Of a stretch of 64,000 bases of DNA, positions 51,320 through 60,581 are shown in pieces. This stretch comes from Acidobacteriota bacterium (GTDB lineage Bacteria > Acidobacteriota > Vicinamibacteria > Vicinamibacterales > UBA2999): the NCBI GenBank assembly GCA_030697165.1, contig JAUYQQ010000015.1, forward strand, positions 186,001-250,000, read 5' to 3'. Within the stretch, counting starts at the first letter, position 1; every line of letters begins with the position of its first letter. The position numbers were made by a program, and so were the translations under genes. Under the pieces are notes generated by a model that saw only the letters and a program-made list of their open reading frames with translations, was not told where the DNA came from and made no database searches.

Positions 51320-51811
51320 ATGCCACGTCAAGAGATCCGAAGCTACGACTACGTCAATCATCCCTACGCGAAGGTGCGAGAGGCGCTGGCCGCCGACCCA
51401 GGCGAGATCTTTCGCGCCGCCACCAGAACCGCAGCGGTTCGCGCCCGCTCCGTGGCGGCCGAGTTGCGGGTGACCATCGCCGGCGTGGACGTGGCCGCCG
51501 AGGTCATCGTCAGCATCGGCACGATCACGGACGAAGCCGGGCCCCTGGGCGGACCGCTGACGCGCATTCCGGTGTCGTGGGAAGCCGCGAAGCATCCGCA
51601 ATTGTTTCCGCTCATGAGCGCGGAGCTCACGGTGTATCCGTTGACCGCCACCGAGACGCAGCTGGATTTTCTGGGGCGCTATGACCCGCCCCTTGGCGTC
51701 GTTGGCGGGGCGATGGACGCGCTCGCCGGCCACCGGGTCGCCGAGGCCTCGGTCCATCGCCTCATCAGCGACGTCGCCAGGCACCTGCGGGACCGCCTGG
51801 CGCAGGGCTGA
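51320..51811 (+). CDS. Uncharacterised protein, possibly SRPBCC-like
   Basis: A 163-residue protein without signal peptide or membrane segments. An EIRSYDYVNHPYAKVREALA start, a beta-strand stretch RSVAAELRVTIAGVDVAAEV with VIVSIGTI, then LTRIPVSWEAAKHPQLFPLM, ELTVYPLTATETQLDFLGRY and a C-terminal helix HRLISDVARHLRDRL. The strand pattern followed by a long C-terminal helix resembles polyketide-cyclase/SRPBCC folds, but I cannot name a family. It follows the sigma/cupin pair after about 100 nt and may belong to its regulon. Confidence 0.7.
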   Translation: MPRQEIRSYDYVNHPYAKVREALAADPGEIFRAATRTAAVRARSVAAELRVTIAGVDVAAEVIVSIGTITDEAGPLGGPLTRIPVSWEAAKHPQLFPLMSAELTVYPLTATETQLDFLGRYDPPLGVVGGAMDALAGHRVAEASVHRLISDVARHLRDRLAQG

Positions 51812-51868
51812 GGCTGCTGGCTCGCGGCGGCGCTTAGCCGGGGCTGGAGGCGTAGTACCATCGGTTAT

Positions 51869-52660
51869 ATGGTCGCCCTCCTGTTGTTGACCTTGCTCCA
51901 GGCGCCGTCGGCGCCCGCTCCAGCCACGCCGGCGCCGGCCACGCAAACCGCGAAGCCGAGACCGAGGCCCGCGGGCGGCGCAACCACCAACGCCTTGTTG
52001 TTCATCACCGATCCGGGCGGGACTTCGATCGAAGGGGTCACCGTCACGATCACCGGACCGGTCGACCGCGAGGCCAAGAGTCCAGGCGGCGGCTTCACGC
52101 GGGTGCAGGGCCTGCGCGCCGGCACCTATCGCGTGCGATTCACGCACGAGCGGTTCATCACGTTCGAGAAGGAGTTCAGCTGGCGCGCCGGCACTGCGAC
52201 GCCGGAGTTGTCGATCACGCTGAACCCGGCTCCGCCGCTACCGGCACCACCACCGCCACCGACCACTGCCGCGGCGACGGCGCCGCCGCCATCGGCCGCG
52301 CCCAAGCTGCCGCCGCCCGGCGCGCCCAAGACGGTCTCGTTGCCGGAGTTCATCGAGAAGAATTTCATCAGCGCGCGCGAACCACAAAAGGAGAATTTGG
52401 TCGGCTGCAGCGGCGTCGGCCAGGCACTGCTCTGGCAGGTGCGCGATCCCTGGAACAGCCGGCAACACGAATCCGCCGATGGCATGTTGTATGTGGTGGG
52501 CGGCGAAGGCCGGTTGAAACTCGGCGACCGTGAGTTCACGGTTTCGGCCGGTGCGGTGGCGGTCGTGCCGAGGGGCACGACCTACAGCCTGTCACGCAGC
52601 GGCCGCAACCCCCTGGTGGTCCTGGCCATGCTGGCCGGCGCGCCCTGCGCCGTGGACTAA
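51869..52660 (+). CDS. Exported carboxypeptidase-like plus cupin-domain protein
   Basis: A 263-residue protein: signal-like N-terminus MVALLLLTLLQAPSAPAP followed by a Pro/Ala-rich tether, a small beta-sandwich (about 48-118, GGTSIEGVTVTITGPVDREA and GLRAGTYRVRFTHERFITFE) of the carboxypeptidase-regulatory or PEGA type, a second Pro-rich linker, and a cupin at the C-terminus (LYVVGGEGRLKLGDREFTVS, GAVAVVPRGTTYSLS). The metal His residues of the cupin are mostly lost. Role unknown; possibly a periplasmic surface-binding protein. Confidence 0.75.
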   Translation: MVALLLLTLLQAPSAPAPATPAPATQTAKPRPRPAGGATTNALLFITDPGGTSIEGVTVTITGPVDREAKSPGGGFTRVQGLRAGTYRVRFTHERFITFEKEFSWRAGTATPELSITLNPAPPLPAPPPPPTTAAATAPPPSAAPKLPPPGAPKTVSLPEFIEKNFISAREPQKENLVGCSGVGQALLWQVRDPWNSRQHESADGMLYVVGGEGRLKLGDREFTVSAGAVAVVPRGTTYSLSRSGRNPLVVLAMLAGAPCAVD

Positions 52661-52667
52661 ATGCAAC

Positions 52668-52764
52668 GCACGTAAACGCGGAAACACAGAAACTCGGAAT
52701 TCTCTCTTCTGGAAATTAACAAAGAGGAACAATTTCCGTGTTTCAGTGTTTCCGTGCTTCCGAG
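52668..52764. repeat. Inverted octamer-arm repeat, CACGGAAA family, copy 2
   Basis: Left arm 52668-52700: CACGTAAA, CGCGGAAA, CACAGAAA, CTCGGAAT. Right arm 52731-52764 read backwards: CTCGGAAG, CACGGAAA, CACTGAAA, CACGGAAA. The centre is AT-richer (52701-52730) than its surroundings. It lies between the cupin protein and glnS. Confidence 0.85.
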
Positions 52765-52792
52765 TACGGCATTTCTTCCGGATTGCAGCCTG

Positions 52793-52822
52793 CCCACCGT
52801 AGCTCTGAAGAGCAAAGGTGGG
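52793..52822. other. Two-tier hairpin upstream of glnS
   Basis: Outer stem CCCACC (52793-52798) with GGTGGG (52817-52822) and inner stem GCTCT (52802-52806) with AGAGC (52809-52813). It ends where the GATAAT box (52822-52827) of glnS begins, so it could influence transcription of glnS or end the upstream unit. Confidence 0.5.
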
Positions 52823-52844
52823 ATAATCGGATCGTTTGAAAGCT

Positions 52845-54551
52845 ATGCCAGATGTGAATACCGGTGCGCCCGCCGAGGTGCGCGCCGCCTCCGAATCCAG
52901 GGACTTCATCCGCGAGATTGTCGCCGCCGACGTGGCGGCCGGCAAGAACGGCGGCAAGGTGGTCACCCGCTTTCCGCCCGAACCGAACGGCTACCTGCAC
53001 ATTGGCCACGCCAAGGCGATCTGCCTGGACTTCGGTGTCGCCAGCGAGTTCAGCGGCCACTGCAACCTGCGCTTCGACGACACCAACCCCGTCAAGGAAG
53101 ACGTCGAGTACGTGGACTCGATCAAGGACGATGTCGAGTGGCTGGGGTTTCATTGGCAGGGCCGCGAGTACTACGCGTCGGACTACTACGAGCAGTTGTA
53201 CGGGTTTGCCGTGCTCCTCATCCAGAAGGGCTTGGCCTACGTCGACTCGCTTAGCGCCGACGAGATGCGCGAGTACCGCGGCACGCTGACCGCACCTGGC
53301 AAGGACTCGCCGCATCGCACCCGCAGCATCGACGAGAACCTCGATCTCTTCAGGCGGATGCGGGCGGCCGAGTTTCCCGATGGCGCGCACGTGTTGCGCG
53401 CAAAGATCGACATGCGCGCGCCCAACATCACCATGCGCGACCCGGTGCTGTATCGCATTCGGCATGCCGACCATCACCGCACCGGCCGCACGTGGTGCAT
53501 CTACCCGATGTACGACTTCGCGCACCCGCTGTCGGACGCGCTCGAGGGCATCACCCACTCGTTCTGCACGCTCGAGTACGTCGATCACCGGCCGCTCTAC
53601 GACTGGGTCATCGAGCATTGCGACACGCCGGCCACGCCGCGCCAGTACGAGTTCGCCCGCCTGAACCTGAACTACACGATCATGAGCAAGCGCAAGCTGC
53701 TGCAACTGGTCGAGCAGAAGCACGTCAGCGGCTGGGACGATCCGCGCATGCCGACCATTTCCGGCCTGCGCCGGCGCGGTTTCACTGCCGAAGCGATCCG
53801 CGATTTCTGCGCGCGTGTCGGCATCGCGAAGAAAGAGAACGTGATCGACGTCGGCCTGCTGGAACACTGCGTGCGCGAAGACCTGAACCGCCGTGCGCCC
53901 CGGGCGATGGCGGTGCTGCGCCCGCTCAAGCTGGTGCTGACCAACTACCCCGAGGGCCAGTCCGAAGAGCTGGACATGGTGAATCACCCCGACCGCGCCG
54001 AGGCCGGGACCAGGCGCGTCCCGTTCTCGCGCGAGATCTACATCGAGCGCGACGACTTCATGGAGGATCCGCCGAAGAAATACTTCCGGCTGGCACCCGG
54101 CCGCGAGGTGCGGCTGCGTAACGCCTACCTGGTGACGTGCACCCACGCGGTCAAGGACGCCACCGGCGCAATCGTGGAACTGCGCGGCACCTACGACCCG
54201 GCCACGCGCGGCGGGGACGCCCCCGACGGCCGCAAGGTGAAAGCCACCCTGCACTGGGTCGCCGCCTCACACGCGATCGATGCCGAAGTGCGGCTCTACG
54301 ACCGGCTGTTCACGGCCGAGAATCCCGAAGACGCCGCCGAGAAGGCCAACGCCGAACTGACGACCGAGCTCAATCCGGCCTCGCTCGAAGTATTGAAGGG
54401 TTGCAAGGTCGAGCCCATGTTGGCCAGTCCCGCCGAGGGCGCCCGCTACCAGTTCGAGCGGCTCGGCTACTTCGCCACCGATCCCGACACTCGCGAGGGC
54501 GCGCCGGTGTTCAACCGCACGGTGTCGCTCAAGGACAGCTTCAGGCCCTAA
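52845..54551 (+). CDS. glnS: Glutaminyl-tRNA synthetase
   Basis: A 568-residue class I synthetase that charges tRNA(Gln) with glutamine. [16 protein letters not shown] holds the HIGH motif (residues 52-55); [19 protein letters not shown] and [19 protein letters not shown] are GlnRS-specific; [12 protein letters not shown] is the KMSKS-like loop; two C-terminal beta-barrel domains (anticodon binding) end near [18 protein letters not shown] box is at 52822-52827. TTG 52836 would be only 8 nt behind that box and is an alternative start adding three residues. Presence of glnS implies direct charging of tRNA(Gln). Confidence 0.95.
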   Translation: MPDVNTGAPAEVRAASESRDFIREIVAADVAAGKNGGKVVTRFPPEPNGYLHIGHAKAICLDFGVASEFSGHCNLRFDDTNPVKEDVEYVDSIKDDVEWLGFHWQGREYYASDYYEQLYGFAVLLIQKGLAYVDSLSADEMREYRGTLTAPGKDSPHRTRSIDENLDLFRRMRAAEFPDGAHVLRAKIDMRAPNITMRDPVLYRIRHADHHRTGRTWCIYPMYDFAHPLSDALEGITHSFCTLEYVDHRPLYDWVIEHCDTPATPRQYEFARLNLNYTIMSKRKLLQLVEQKHVSGWDDPRMPTISGLRRRGFTAEAIRDFCARVGIAKKENVIDVGLLEHCVREDLNRRAPRAMAVLRPLKLVLTNYPEGQSEELDMVNHPDRAEAGTRRVPFSREIYIERDDFMEDPPKKYFRLAPGREVRLRNAYLVTCTHAVKDATGAIVELRGTYDPATRGGDAPDGRKVKATLHWVAASHAIDAEVRLYDRLFTAENPEDAAEKANAELTTELNPASLEVLKGCKVEPMLASPAEGARYQFERLGYFATDPDTREGAPVFNRTVSLKDSFRP

Positions 54552-55183
54552 TCCTGCGACGCGCCGACGAAACGATCGTCTTCGTCGGCGAACAGCACGT
54601 TGAAGCTGGTCAGCGAACCGTAGCAGCCGGTGATGTACCCCTGGATCTTGACCTTCTGATCGTCAGGCAGGTCCGACGCGTTCACTTGCTGCTCGAGCGT
54701 CCGCAGGCGGTTGCGCAGCATCACCACCTTGTGGAAGAAAGAATCGATCGGCCAGCTCTTCTCCTGCACGCCAGGCTTCCCCGGCTTCAGCACCAGCTCA
54801 CCGCCCCGCCACTTCTCGGCCGGCGTCACTGGCGTCAGGCCGGTTTCTTCGCGGATGATGCGGCGAATCAGCAGTTCCAAGTCTTGGGAGTCTGAGCTGT
54901 GTGTCATGGGAGGGGCGGTTCTGTCACGTTCGCTGACAAGGGGAAGGGGTGCGCTGGGGGTGCGGCTGGGGCTTGGGCCGGTCCGGACTAGGTGAGCTGG
55001 CGCGGCGGCGCCCATCCGGGGGCCACCTCGGTAATTGTGCTCACTGCGACAGAAATCACACGCCACGCGCAATGGCTGCGCGTTTTCGTCAACCACCACT
55101 ACCGTGTGGGTGCGGTCCTCATGGCACGACCGGCAGTGGTCTTCCACCGACTGGCCAGCGCGATATTGACGGGCGAAGGTCAT
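54548..55183 (-). CDS. Uncharacterised protein with CxxC pairs
   Basis: A 211-residue protein. The N-terminal part (1-60) has CRSC and CDFC pairs spaced 26 residues apart, like a small zinc ribbon; a low-complexity Pro/Ser linker follows (about 65-95); the C-terminal part (about 100-205) is helical and charged, with [32 protein letters not shown] and [20 protein letters not shown]. It overlaps the end of glnS by a few nt, in convergent orientation. A shorter form starting at the M of [13 protein letters not shown] (54906) may be the real protein, because the linker is of low quality. Function unknown. Confidence 0.6.
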   Translation of the reverse strand: MTFARQYRAGQSVEDHCRSCHEDRTHTVVVVDENAQPLRVACDFCRSEHNYRGGPRMGAAAPAHLVRTGPSPSRTPSAPLPLVSERDRTAPPMTHSSDSQDLELLIRRIIREETGLTPVTPAEKWRGGELVLKPGKPGVQEKSWPIDSFFHKVVMLRNRLRTLEQQVNASDLPDDQKVKIQGYITGCYGSLTSFNVLFADEDDRFVGASQD

Positions 55184-55198
55184 GAGTACGCAGTGTAC

Positions 55199-55291
55199 CG
55201 GGGCCTGGCACGGTTACACACGAAAACGATTCAGTATGTGCCACATGCGCAAAAACTGCACCAGAATGGCGCGTAACCGTGCCAGGCCCCG
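55199..55291. repeat. Perfect 19-bp inverted repeat flanking a 55-nt centre
   Basis: Arms 55199-55217 and 55273-55291 are exact inverted copies of CGGGGCCTGGCACGGTTAC. The right arm abuts the TAA of ybaK (55292-55294) and could end its transcript; the left arm lies just upstream of the CxxC gene. A mobile-element-like unit or a terminator is possible. Confidence 0.85.
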
Positions 55292-55759
55292 TTACAACGC
55301 CGCGTCGATGAGTGTCGGCGACAGCACGCGGACGAGGTCGGCGGGCGCGAGCGCGATCAGGAAGCCGCGGCGGCCACCGTTGATGTAGATGCGTTCCAGG
55401 TCGGCAATCGTCCGTTCCATGACGACCGGCATGGCCTTGCGCGTCCCGAAGGGTGATGTCCCGCCCACCAGGTAGCCCGAATGCTTCTGCGCGACATCGG
55501 GCGCGCACGGCGTCACTGTCTTCTTGCCAATCTGCCGCGCCAGGTTCCTGGTCGAGACGTCGCGGTCGCCATGCATCAGCACGATCAACGGCTGCTTGCT
55601 CTCGTCTTCCATCACCAACGTCTTGATCACGCGGTGCTCGTCGACGCCCAGCTCGCGCGAGGAAACGGCGGTGCCGCCACGCTCCTCGTAGCGGTACGGA
55701 TGTTCCGTGAACGAGACCTGGTTGGCTCGCAGGAAGCGAATGGCAGGGGTCGCGGACAC
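55292..55759 (-). CDS. ybaK: YbaK-type aminoacyl-tRNA deacylase
   Basis: A 155-residue Cys-tRNA(Pro)/YbaK-type editing domain protein that hydrolyses mischarged aminoacyl-tRNA in trans. TPAIRFLRANQVSFTEHPY begins the fold; AVSSRELGVDEHRVIKTLVM with conserved K, LIVLMHGDRDVSTRNLARQI and YLVGGTSPFGTRK, with the characteristic GGTSPFG, complete it. The GTG start (55759) lies 6 nt after the stop of the large ABC permease gene, so both are probably on one transcript. The exact tRNA target cannot be read from the sequence. Confidence 0.9.
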   Translation of the reverse strand: MSATPAIRFLRANQVSFTEHPYRYEERGGTAVSSRELGVDEHRVIKTLVMEDESKQPLIVLMHGDRDVSTRNLARQIGKKTVTPCAPDVAQKHSGYLVGGTSPFGTRKAMPVVMERTIADLERIYINGGRRGFLIALAPADLVRVLSPTLIDAAL

Positions 55760-55764
55760 GACTC

Positions 55765-58206
55765 CTATTCTGTTCTGAGCAGTGACACCGGGTCGAGCCG
55801 CCTGACTCGCAATGCCGGCAGCACGCTCGCGGCCAGCGCCACAATCAGCAGTGTGATGACGACGGCGGCAAAGGTGAGCGGGTCGTTAGCCTGCACTCCC
55901 CACAGCAAGCTGCGCAGGAGGCCCGACACACCCAGCGCCACGCCGCATCCGACCACCAGGCCGGCTACGGCCATCAGCACGCCCGGCAAGGCGGCGTCGC
56001 GGACGGTCTGGCCGACGGTGGCGCCAAGCGCCATGCGGATGCCCAATTCGCGCGTGCGTTCCGCCACTCCGCTGGCAATCAGCCCGTGAATGCCAATGGC
56101 GGCCAGGAACAGCGCGGCAGCTCCAAGCAGGCCCACCAGCGTTCCCAGCAGCCGTTGCCGCGCCAGCGCTGCCCTGCGCACCTCGTCCACTGCGCGCACC
56201 GCCGCGAACGGCAGTTGCGGATCGACTTCCGCCATGACCCGGCGAACCGCCTGTTCGGTCACGGCGCCAGGCGACGAGGCCCGGATGATCCACGCCGGCA
56301 TGAACCAGCCGTGAAAGGTCCTCAGGCTGCTCACCTGAAACTGGGAGAACGGGACGTACAGGCTCGGCAGGACATCAATCGGCGCGAAGTCCCCAAAGCC
56401 GCCCCGTTGCTGCACGTTGGCCGCGACACCCACGACTTCACGCACGACGTTGGCCACCAGCACGCGCTCGCCAATAGGGTTGCGGTTGTCGAAGTGGCGC
56501 TGCGCAAAGGCTTCGTTGATCACGATGGCCGGCACCGATGTGGCGGTGTCTCGATCCGAGAAGGACCGTCCTGCGCGCAGCGGCAACTTCAGCGTCTCGA
56601 AGTACCCGGGCGTCACATACGTCAGGGAAGCGCCCCGGAACGCCCCGGGGCCATCGGCACCAACGATCTGCGCGCTCATGTTCAGAATGCGCTCGTACGG
56701 CAGGCCGAGGGACACCGCCGCGGATTCCACGCCGGGGACCGCGCGCAAGCGCGCCAGGCTGTCGTCGAACAACCGCTGAACTCTCTCGTGCTGCTCGTAG
56801 CGGGCATCTTCGAGCGACGCCGAAGCGGCCATGACGTTCCGGGAGTCGAACCCGGGCTGAAGCGTTTGCAAGTGGATGAAGGTTCGAATCAGCAAGCCTG
56901 CGCCGACGAGCAGTACGACGCCCAGCGCGACCTCGGCCATCACCAGCAGACGGCGGGGCCACCCGCGCGCGCCGCCCGCGACCGATCGCGTCCCGCCCTC
57001 GGCGAGCGCCGCTTGCACGTCGACGCGCGTGGCATGCATCGCTGGAACCAGCCCGAAGACGATCGTGGTCAGCAGCGTCAGCGCCATCGTCACGAACAGC
57101 ACGCGGCCATCCAGGCCGACGTCGCCCCACGGGGTGAGCAGCAGGTCACTGGCCGAGGCTTTCAACGCCGCTATCGCGGCGGCGCCGAGCGCCAAGCCCA
57201 CAACGCCCCCGCACACTGCGAGTACCAGGCTTTCGATCAGCAATTGACGGACCACCGTGCGTCGATCGCCGCCCACCGCCAGCCGCGTGGCAATTTCCCG
57301 CGTCCGTCGGCCGGCGCGGGCCAGCAGCAGGCCCGCCAGGTTGACGCAGGCCACGAGCAGCACCAGGCCGACAGCGGCGCCGAGTAACAACAGTGGCGTC
57401 CGCACGTCGGCCGTCAGGCTCTCTTGCAGGGACCGCAGACTATGCGACGCCGTCACACCGTCCGACGAGGTTCGGCTTTGCAGCGCAGGATCGGCGACGG
57501 CAGCGACCTCTCCAGCCGCCTGCGTCCAGCTCACGCCGTCGCGCACTCTCGCGATAATGCCGTAGTTCTGGCCGCTGCCTTCGCCCGAACGCGACGGGCG
57601 GATCGGCGTCCAGAGATCGGCTTCGGAATTGGTCCGGAACGAGGGCGGCATGACCCCGACCACGGTGTGCGGCTCGCCCTTCAGCAACACCGTTTGGCCG
57701 ACAATGCCGGCGTCGCCGCGAAAGGCGGAACGCCACAGCCGGTCGCTCAATATCGTGACCGCCGGTCCGCCGGCGCGGTCCTCATCGAGGGAGAACTCGC
57801 GGCCAATCAATGGCGGCACACCGAGTACGCCAAAATACCCGGCGCTCACGCGTTGCGGAAACACCGGCAGGGCCTGATTGGCAGCCACCAGGTTGATGCG
57901 GGCGGAGAGCCCAGAAAACACTGCGGCGTCAATGCTCTTCGCCTGATCGCGCACCGCCTCCCACACCGCGCCAGTGTGCGACGAGTTCTCACCCAGCCGC
58001 GCGCCATTGCGATGGATGACGAGTGTCAGCTCGGCGAGCCGGTCCGGCTGCGGATACGGCAGCGGCCGCAGCATTACTGCATCCACCAGAGAGAACACCG
58101 CGGTGTTGGCGCCAATCGCCAGGCCCAGCGTCAGAATGGCCGTGAGCGAGAACCCGGGCGACTTGATCAGTTGCCGCCACCCGAACTTCCAATCGTCAAT
58201 CAGCAT
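55765..58206 (-). CDS. Acidobacterial-type FtsX/MacB ABC permease
   Basis: An 813-residue permease. MLIDDWKFGWRQLIKSPGFS at the N-terminus and LTAILTLGLAIGANTAVFSLV (first membrane helix) are hallmarks of the duplicated-permease family expanded in Acidobacteriota. A MacB periplasmic core follows, then FtsX bundle one (VGLVLLVACVNLAGLLLARA, GGDRRTVVRQLLIESLVLAV), a second periplasmic core, and FtsX bundle two (LLGAAALFLAAIGIHGLIAS, GLLRSLLWGV, VITLLIVALAASVLPAL). No ATPase gene adjoins it, as usual for this orphan family. GGAGAAGG stands before the ATG at 58206. Cargo unknown. Confidence 0.92.
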   Translation of the reverse strand: MLIDDWKFGWRQLIKSPGFSLTAILTLGLAIGANTAVFSLVDAVMLRPLPYPQPDRLAELTLVIHRNGARLGENSSHTGAVWEAVRDQAKSIDAAVFSGLSARINLVAANQALPVFPQRVSAGYFGVLGVPPLIGREFSLDEDRAGGPAVTILSDRLWRSAFRGDAGIVGQTVLLKGEPHTVVGVMPPSFRTNSEADLWTPIRPSRSGEGSGQNYGIIARVRDGVSWTQAAGEVAAVADPALQSRTSSDGVTASHSLRSLQESLTADVRTPLLLLGAAVGLVLLVACVNLAGLLLARAGRRTREIATRLAVGGDRRTVVRQLLIESLVLAVCGGVVGLALGAAAIAALKASASDLLLTPWGDVGLDGRVLFVTMALTLLTTIVFGLVPAMHATRVDVQAALAEGGTRSVAGGARGWPRRLLVMAEVALGVVLLVGAGLLIRTFIHLQTLQPGFDSRNVMAASASLEDARYEQHERVQRLFDDSLARLRAVPGVESAAVSLGLPYERILNMSAQIVGADGPGAFRGASLTYVTPGYFETLKLPLRAGRSFSDRDTATSVPAIVINEAFAQRHFDNRNPIGERVLVANVVREVVGVAANVQQRGGFGDFAPIDVLPSLYVPFSQFQVSSLRTFHGWFMPAWIIRASSPGAVTEQAVRRVMAEVDPQLPFAAVRAVDEVRRAALARQRLLGTLVGLLGAAALFLAAIGIHGLIASGVAERTRELGIRMALGATVGQTVRDAALPGVLMAVAGLVVGCGVALGVSGLLRSLLWGVQANDPLTFAAVVITLLIVALAASVLPALRVRRLDPVSLLRTE

Positions 58207-58402
58207 GGGTGAGCCTTCTCCGTCCCTACATCCCGAGTTCTCCCGTCGCTTGGACGGAGCCGCGGGCTGAAGGGTTGGCGGTAGGAAACTACGTGCCTGA
58301 CAGGTTCTTCGCGGTCAGGAAACCACTGTGTCCGCAAGCGATTTCGAACTGAACGTCTACTTAGTCTTCCGCACGTTCCCGGAAGTGCCCTCACGAATGA
58401 TC

Positions 58403-59017
58403 CTATTGGCCGGGAACGCGCCGGGGCGCTGCGGAGGCTGGACGGGCGGTTTGGGCGGCGCCTGCGGCTTTGTTGAGCTGTTCGACATGTTGTGCCCTCA
58501 CTTGGTCTAGCGCGTAAGGAATCGCCGCGAGTGCCGTTGCTACGAATGCCCTGATGAGCGATTGCCTGGCTTTATGGAGCCATCCGGACCGCTCATCATT
58601 CTTCTGAGTGTTCGCGTCCGCGGCATCAATCATACCCGTCCGAAGCCGGGTGGCGAAGTCGGGCTCGTGGGCCACATCTGCTCCGTTGTCCTCGGCATAT
58701 CTTCGCCAGTCGTGATCTTCCTCCGCCCACCTGTCCAGGTCTTTCAAGAGCGGAAGGTAAGCGTAGTCCTGCCGGTGATACGTCCAGAAGAGCAATCCGA
58801 CGCAGTACACGAGCGCCCATCCAGCGGCGATAATCAGCAGGAAGAAGACGGTGGTGATCGGGTCTTCCTGAAAAGTGAAGGACCGGATCATTGCGAGACA
58901 CGCGCCGCCGATTGCGGTGAGCAATGCCACGGGCAGAGTGAGGGAGCCGTTCAAGTGCTCCTTCCGCTGCAACTCGTAGTTGTAGCGGTCGAGGACGAAC
59001 TTGTCGTCCATTCTCAT
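58403..59017 (-). CDS. Membrane protein of unknown function
   Basis: A 204-residue protein with two close hydrophobic segments near the N-terminus (SLTLPVALLTAIGGACLAMI and TVFFLLIIAAGWALVYCVG), a ~100-residue cytoplasmic charged part (DYAYLPLLKDLDRWAEEDHD) and another hydrophobic stretch (LIRAFVATALAAIPYALDQV) before an Ala/Pro-rich tail. No family recognised. Start ATG 59017 or 59011. The 196-nt gap to the ABC permease holds nothing I can name. Small two-plus-one helix proteins of this shape occur as membrane effectors or sensors, but no evidence ties it to a role. Confidence 0.65.
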   Translation of the reverse strand: MRMDDKFVLDRYNYELQRKEHLNGSLTLPVALLTAIGGACLAMIRSFTFQEDPITTVFFLLIIAAGWALVYCVGLLFWTYHRQDYAYLPLLKDLDRWAEEDHDWRRYAEDNGADVAHEPDFATRLRTGMIDAADANTQKNDERSGWLHKARQSLIRAFVATALAAIPYALDQVRAQHVEQLNKAAGAAQTARPASAAPRRVPGQ

Positions 59018-59220
59018 GATGCGGTCGCGATTGTATGCTCGCGGTGAGTCGTGATCGCCATGCTCGATCGACAGCAGGATCTGTGCCGCTGCAGCCCAGA
59101 GGGACGACGGCCACCGAAGCGATCAGATCGGACAACCCCGGTTGTCGTTTCGCAAAACGCCGTCAGCAACCGCAGTTCCGCTGACGCAACGGCAGTTGCC
59201 GTCGCACCGGCACCGGCCCC

Positions 59221-59274
59221 GACAAGGAGTGCCCTCCCGACCAGTGGTTCCCTTCCGACAAGCAGTGCCCTCCC
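59221..59274 (+). repeat. Three tandem 18-nt repeats upstream of the aminotransferase
   Basis: GACAAGGAGTGCCCTCCC, GACCAGTGGTTCCCTTCC and GACAAGCAGTGCCCTCCC. They lie 23 nt before the ATG at 59297, in a frame that stays open (hexapeptide TRSALP, TSGSLP, TSSALP), so an N-terminal extension cannot be fully excluded. Confidence 0.75.
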
Positions 59275-59281
59275 GTCAGGT

Positions 59282-59287
59282 TATGAT
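59282..59287 (+). promoter_or_regulatory. Putative -10 box TATGAT, near-leaderless start
   Basis: TATGAT ends 9 nt before the ATG at 59297; no ribosome site. Confidence 0.45.
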
Positions 59288-59296
59288 CGGGCGACC

Positions 59297-60568
59297 ATGA
59301 ACACTGCTACCGGCCCCGGTCTCTCGAGTCTCGTCAGGGAGCAACTCGCAACACCCTCCCCCATCCGCCAAATCATGAAGATGGCCGAGCGGCAGAACAT
59401 CCTCGCCATGGGCCTGGATCCCGCCAATGTCATCTCGTTCGGCGGAGGATGGGTCAATCACGAGGCGCCGGAGGAGTTCCGCCAGGCGTACCAGGCGGTC
59501 GTCTCGGATACGGATCTGTTTCACAAGAGTGGCGGCTACACGGCCACGCTCGGCGACCTGGAGTGCCGCGAGCAGATTGCGCGCTTCGAGGAGCACGTCT
59601 TCGGCGTGCCGCGCCTCGCCGCCCAGCACATCGCCATCGGCATGGGCAGCACGCAGCTCACGCACGACCTGTTCCGCACGCTGCTCGATCCGGGCGACAC
59701 GGTGATGCTGCTCGACCCAACCTACGCCAACTACGAGGGCCAGCTGGCCTTCGCCGCCACCGGCATCAAGATCGTGCGGTTGCGCGTGCTCGATCCCGAG
59801 ACGTGGTCGTACCTGCCCGAGACCGATCCCGCCGGCGTCGCACGCGAGTTCACCCGGCTCTTCGATCACCATCGTCCCAAACTGGTGCTGTTTGGAGCGC
59901 CCGACAACCCGACCAGCCAGGTCGTGCCGCAGGCGCTGGCCGACGTGATGCTGGCGAAAACGGCTGAAGCCGGTTCGTGGCTGGCCATCGACTTCGCCTA
60001 CAAGTGCCAGTACTTCCAGGCGCCACCGGCGTACTACGCGTGGTCACCGGCCGACCATCCCAACGTGATCGGCATTCACTCCAACTCGAAGTGGGCACGC
60101 GGCCTCGGGCGGCGGCTTGGCTGGATCGAGGCGCAGTCGGCGGTGGTCGAGGCCATTGAACGGGTGCAGCAGTGCAGCATCCTGTGCCCCGACACCCTCG
60201 CGCAGATGGCCATGGCGCGGTATCTCAAGCAGGCGATTCCGGATGGATCGCTGCGCAAGTACATCGACCACGCCAACGTCATGTACAAGCATGCCGCCGA
60301 CGTCACGCTCAAGGCGATTGACGCGCACCTGCAGCGACCGCGGCTTACGCCGTTTGGCGGCCTTTACACCTGCGTGGACATCGGCACCAATGCGGAAGCC
60401 TTTGTGCCCAAGGCGCTGCAGGCGACGGGCGTCCTGGTGGTTCCAGGCGGCGGGTTTGGCGCGTCGCTGACCAACGGCGTGCGGATCTCGTTTGGCCCGC
60501 TGGTGCGAGACACGGCGACGATCGAAGCGGGCCTGGAACGGCTCGGCCGCTGGATGCGTGCCCAATAG
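59297..60568 (+). CDS. PLP-dependent aminotransferase, fold type I
   Basis: A 423-residue class I/II aminotransferase. VISFGGGWVNHEAPEEF and KSGGYTATLGDLECREQIAR form the substrate and cofactor approach; GMGSTQLTHDLFRTLLDPGD is the cofactor phosphate region; LVLFGAPDNPTSQVVPQAL carries the conserved Asn-Pro and SNSKWARGLGRRLGW the PLP-binding Lys. GLYTCVDIGTN and RISFGPLV (substrate-carboxylate Arg) complete it. The amino donor and acceptor are unknown. Start ATG 59297 behind a TATGAT box; an 82-codon longer frame contains low-complexity repeats and is judged non-coding. Confidence 0.9.
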   Translation: MNTATGPGLSSLVREQLATPSPIRQIMKMAERQNILAMGLDPANVISFGGGWVNHEAPEEFRQAYQAVVSDTDLFHKSGGYTATLGDLECREQIARFEEHVFGVPRLAAQHIAIGMGSTQLTHDLFRTLLDPGDTVMLLDPTYANYEGQLAFAATGIKIVRLRVLDPETWSYLPETDPAGVAREFTRLFDHHRPKLVLFGAPDNPTSQVVPQALADVMLAKTAEAGSWLAIDFAYKCQYFQAPPAYYAWSPADHPNVIGIHSNSKWARGLGRRLGWIEAQSAVVEAIERVQQCSILCPDTLAQMAMARYLKQAIPDGSLRKYIDHANVMYKHAADVTLKAIDAHLQRPRLTPFGGLYTCVDIGTNAEAFVPKALQATGVLVVPGGGFGASLTNGVRISFGPLVRDTATIEAGLERLGRWMRAQ

Positions 60569-60581
60569 GCACGCGGCGTGC

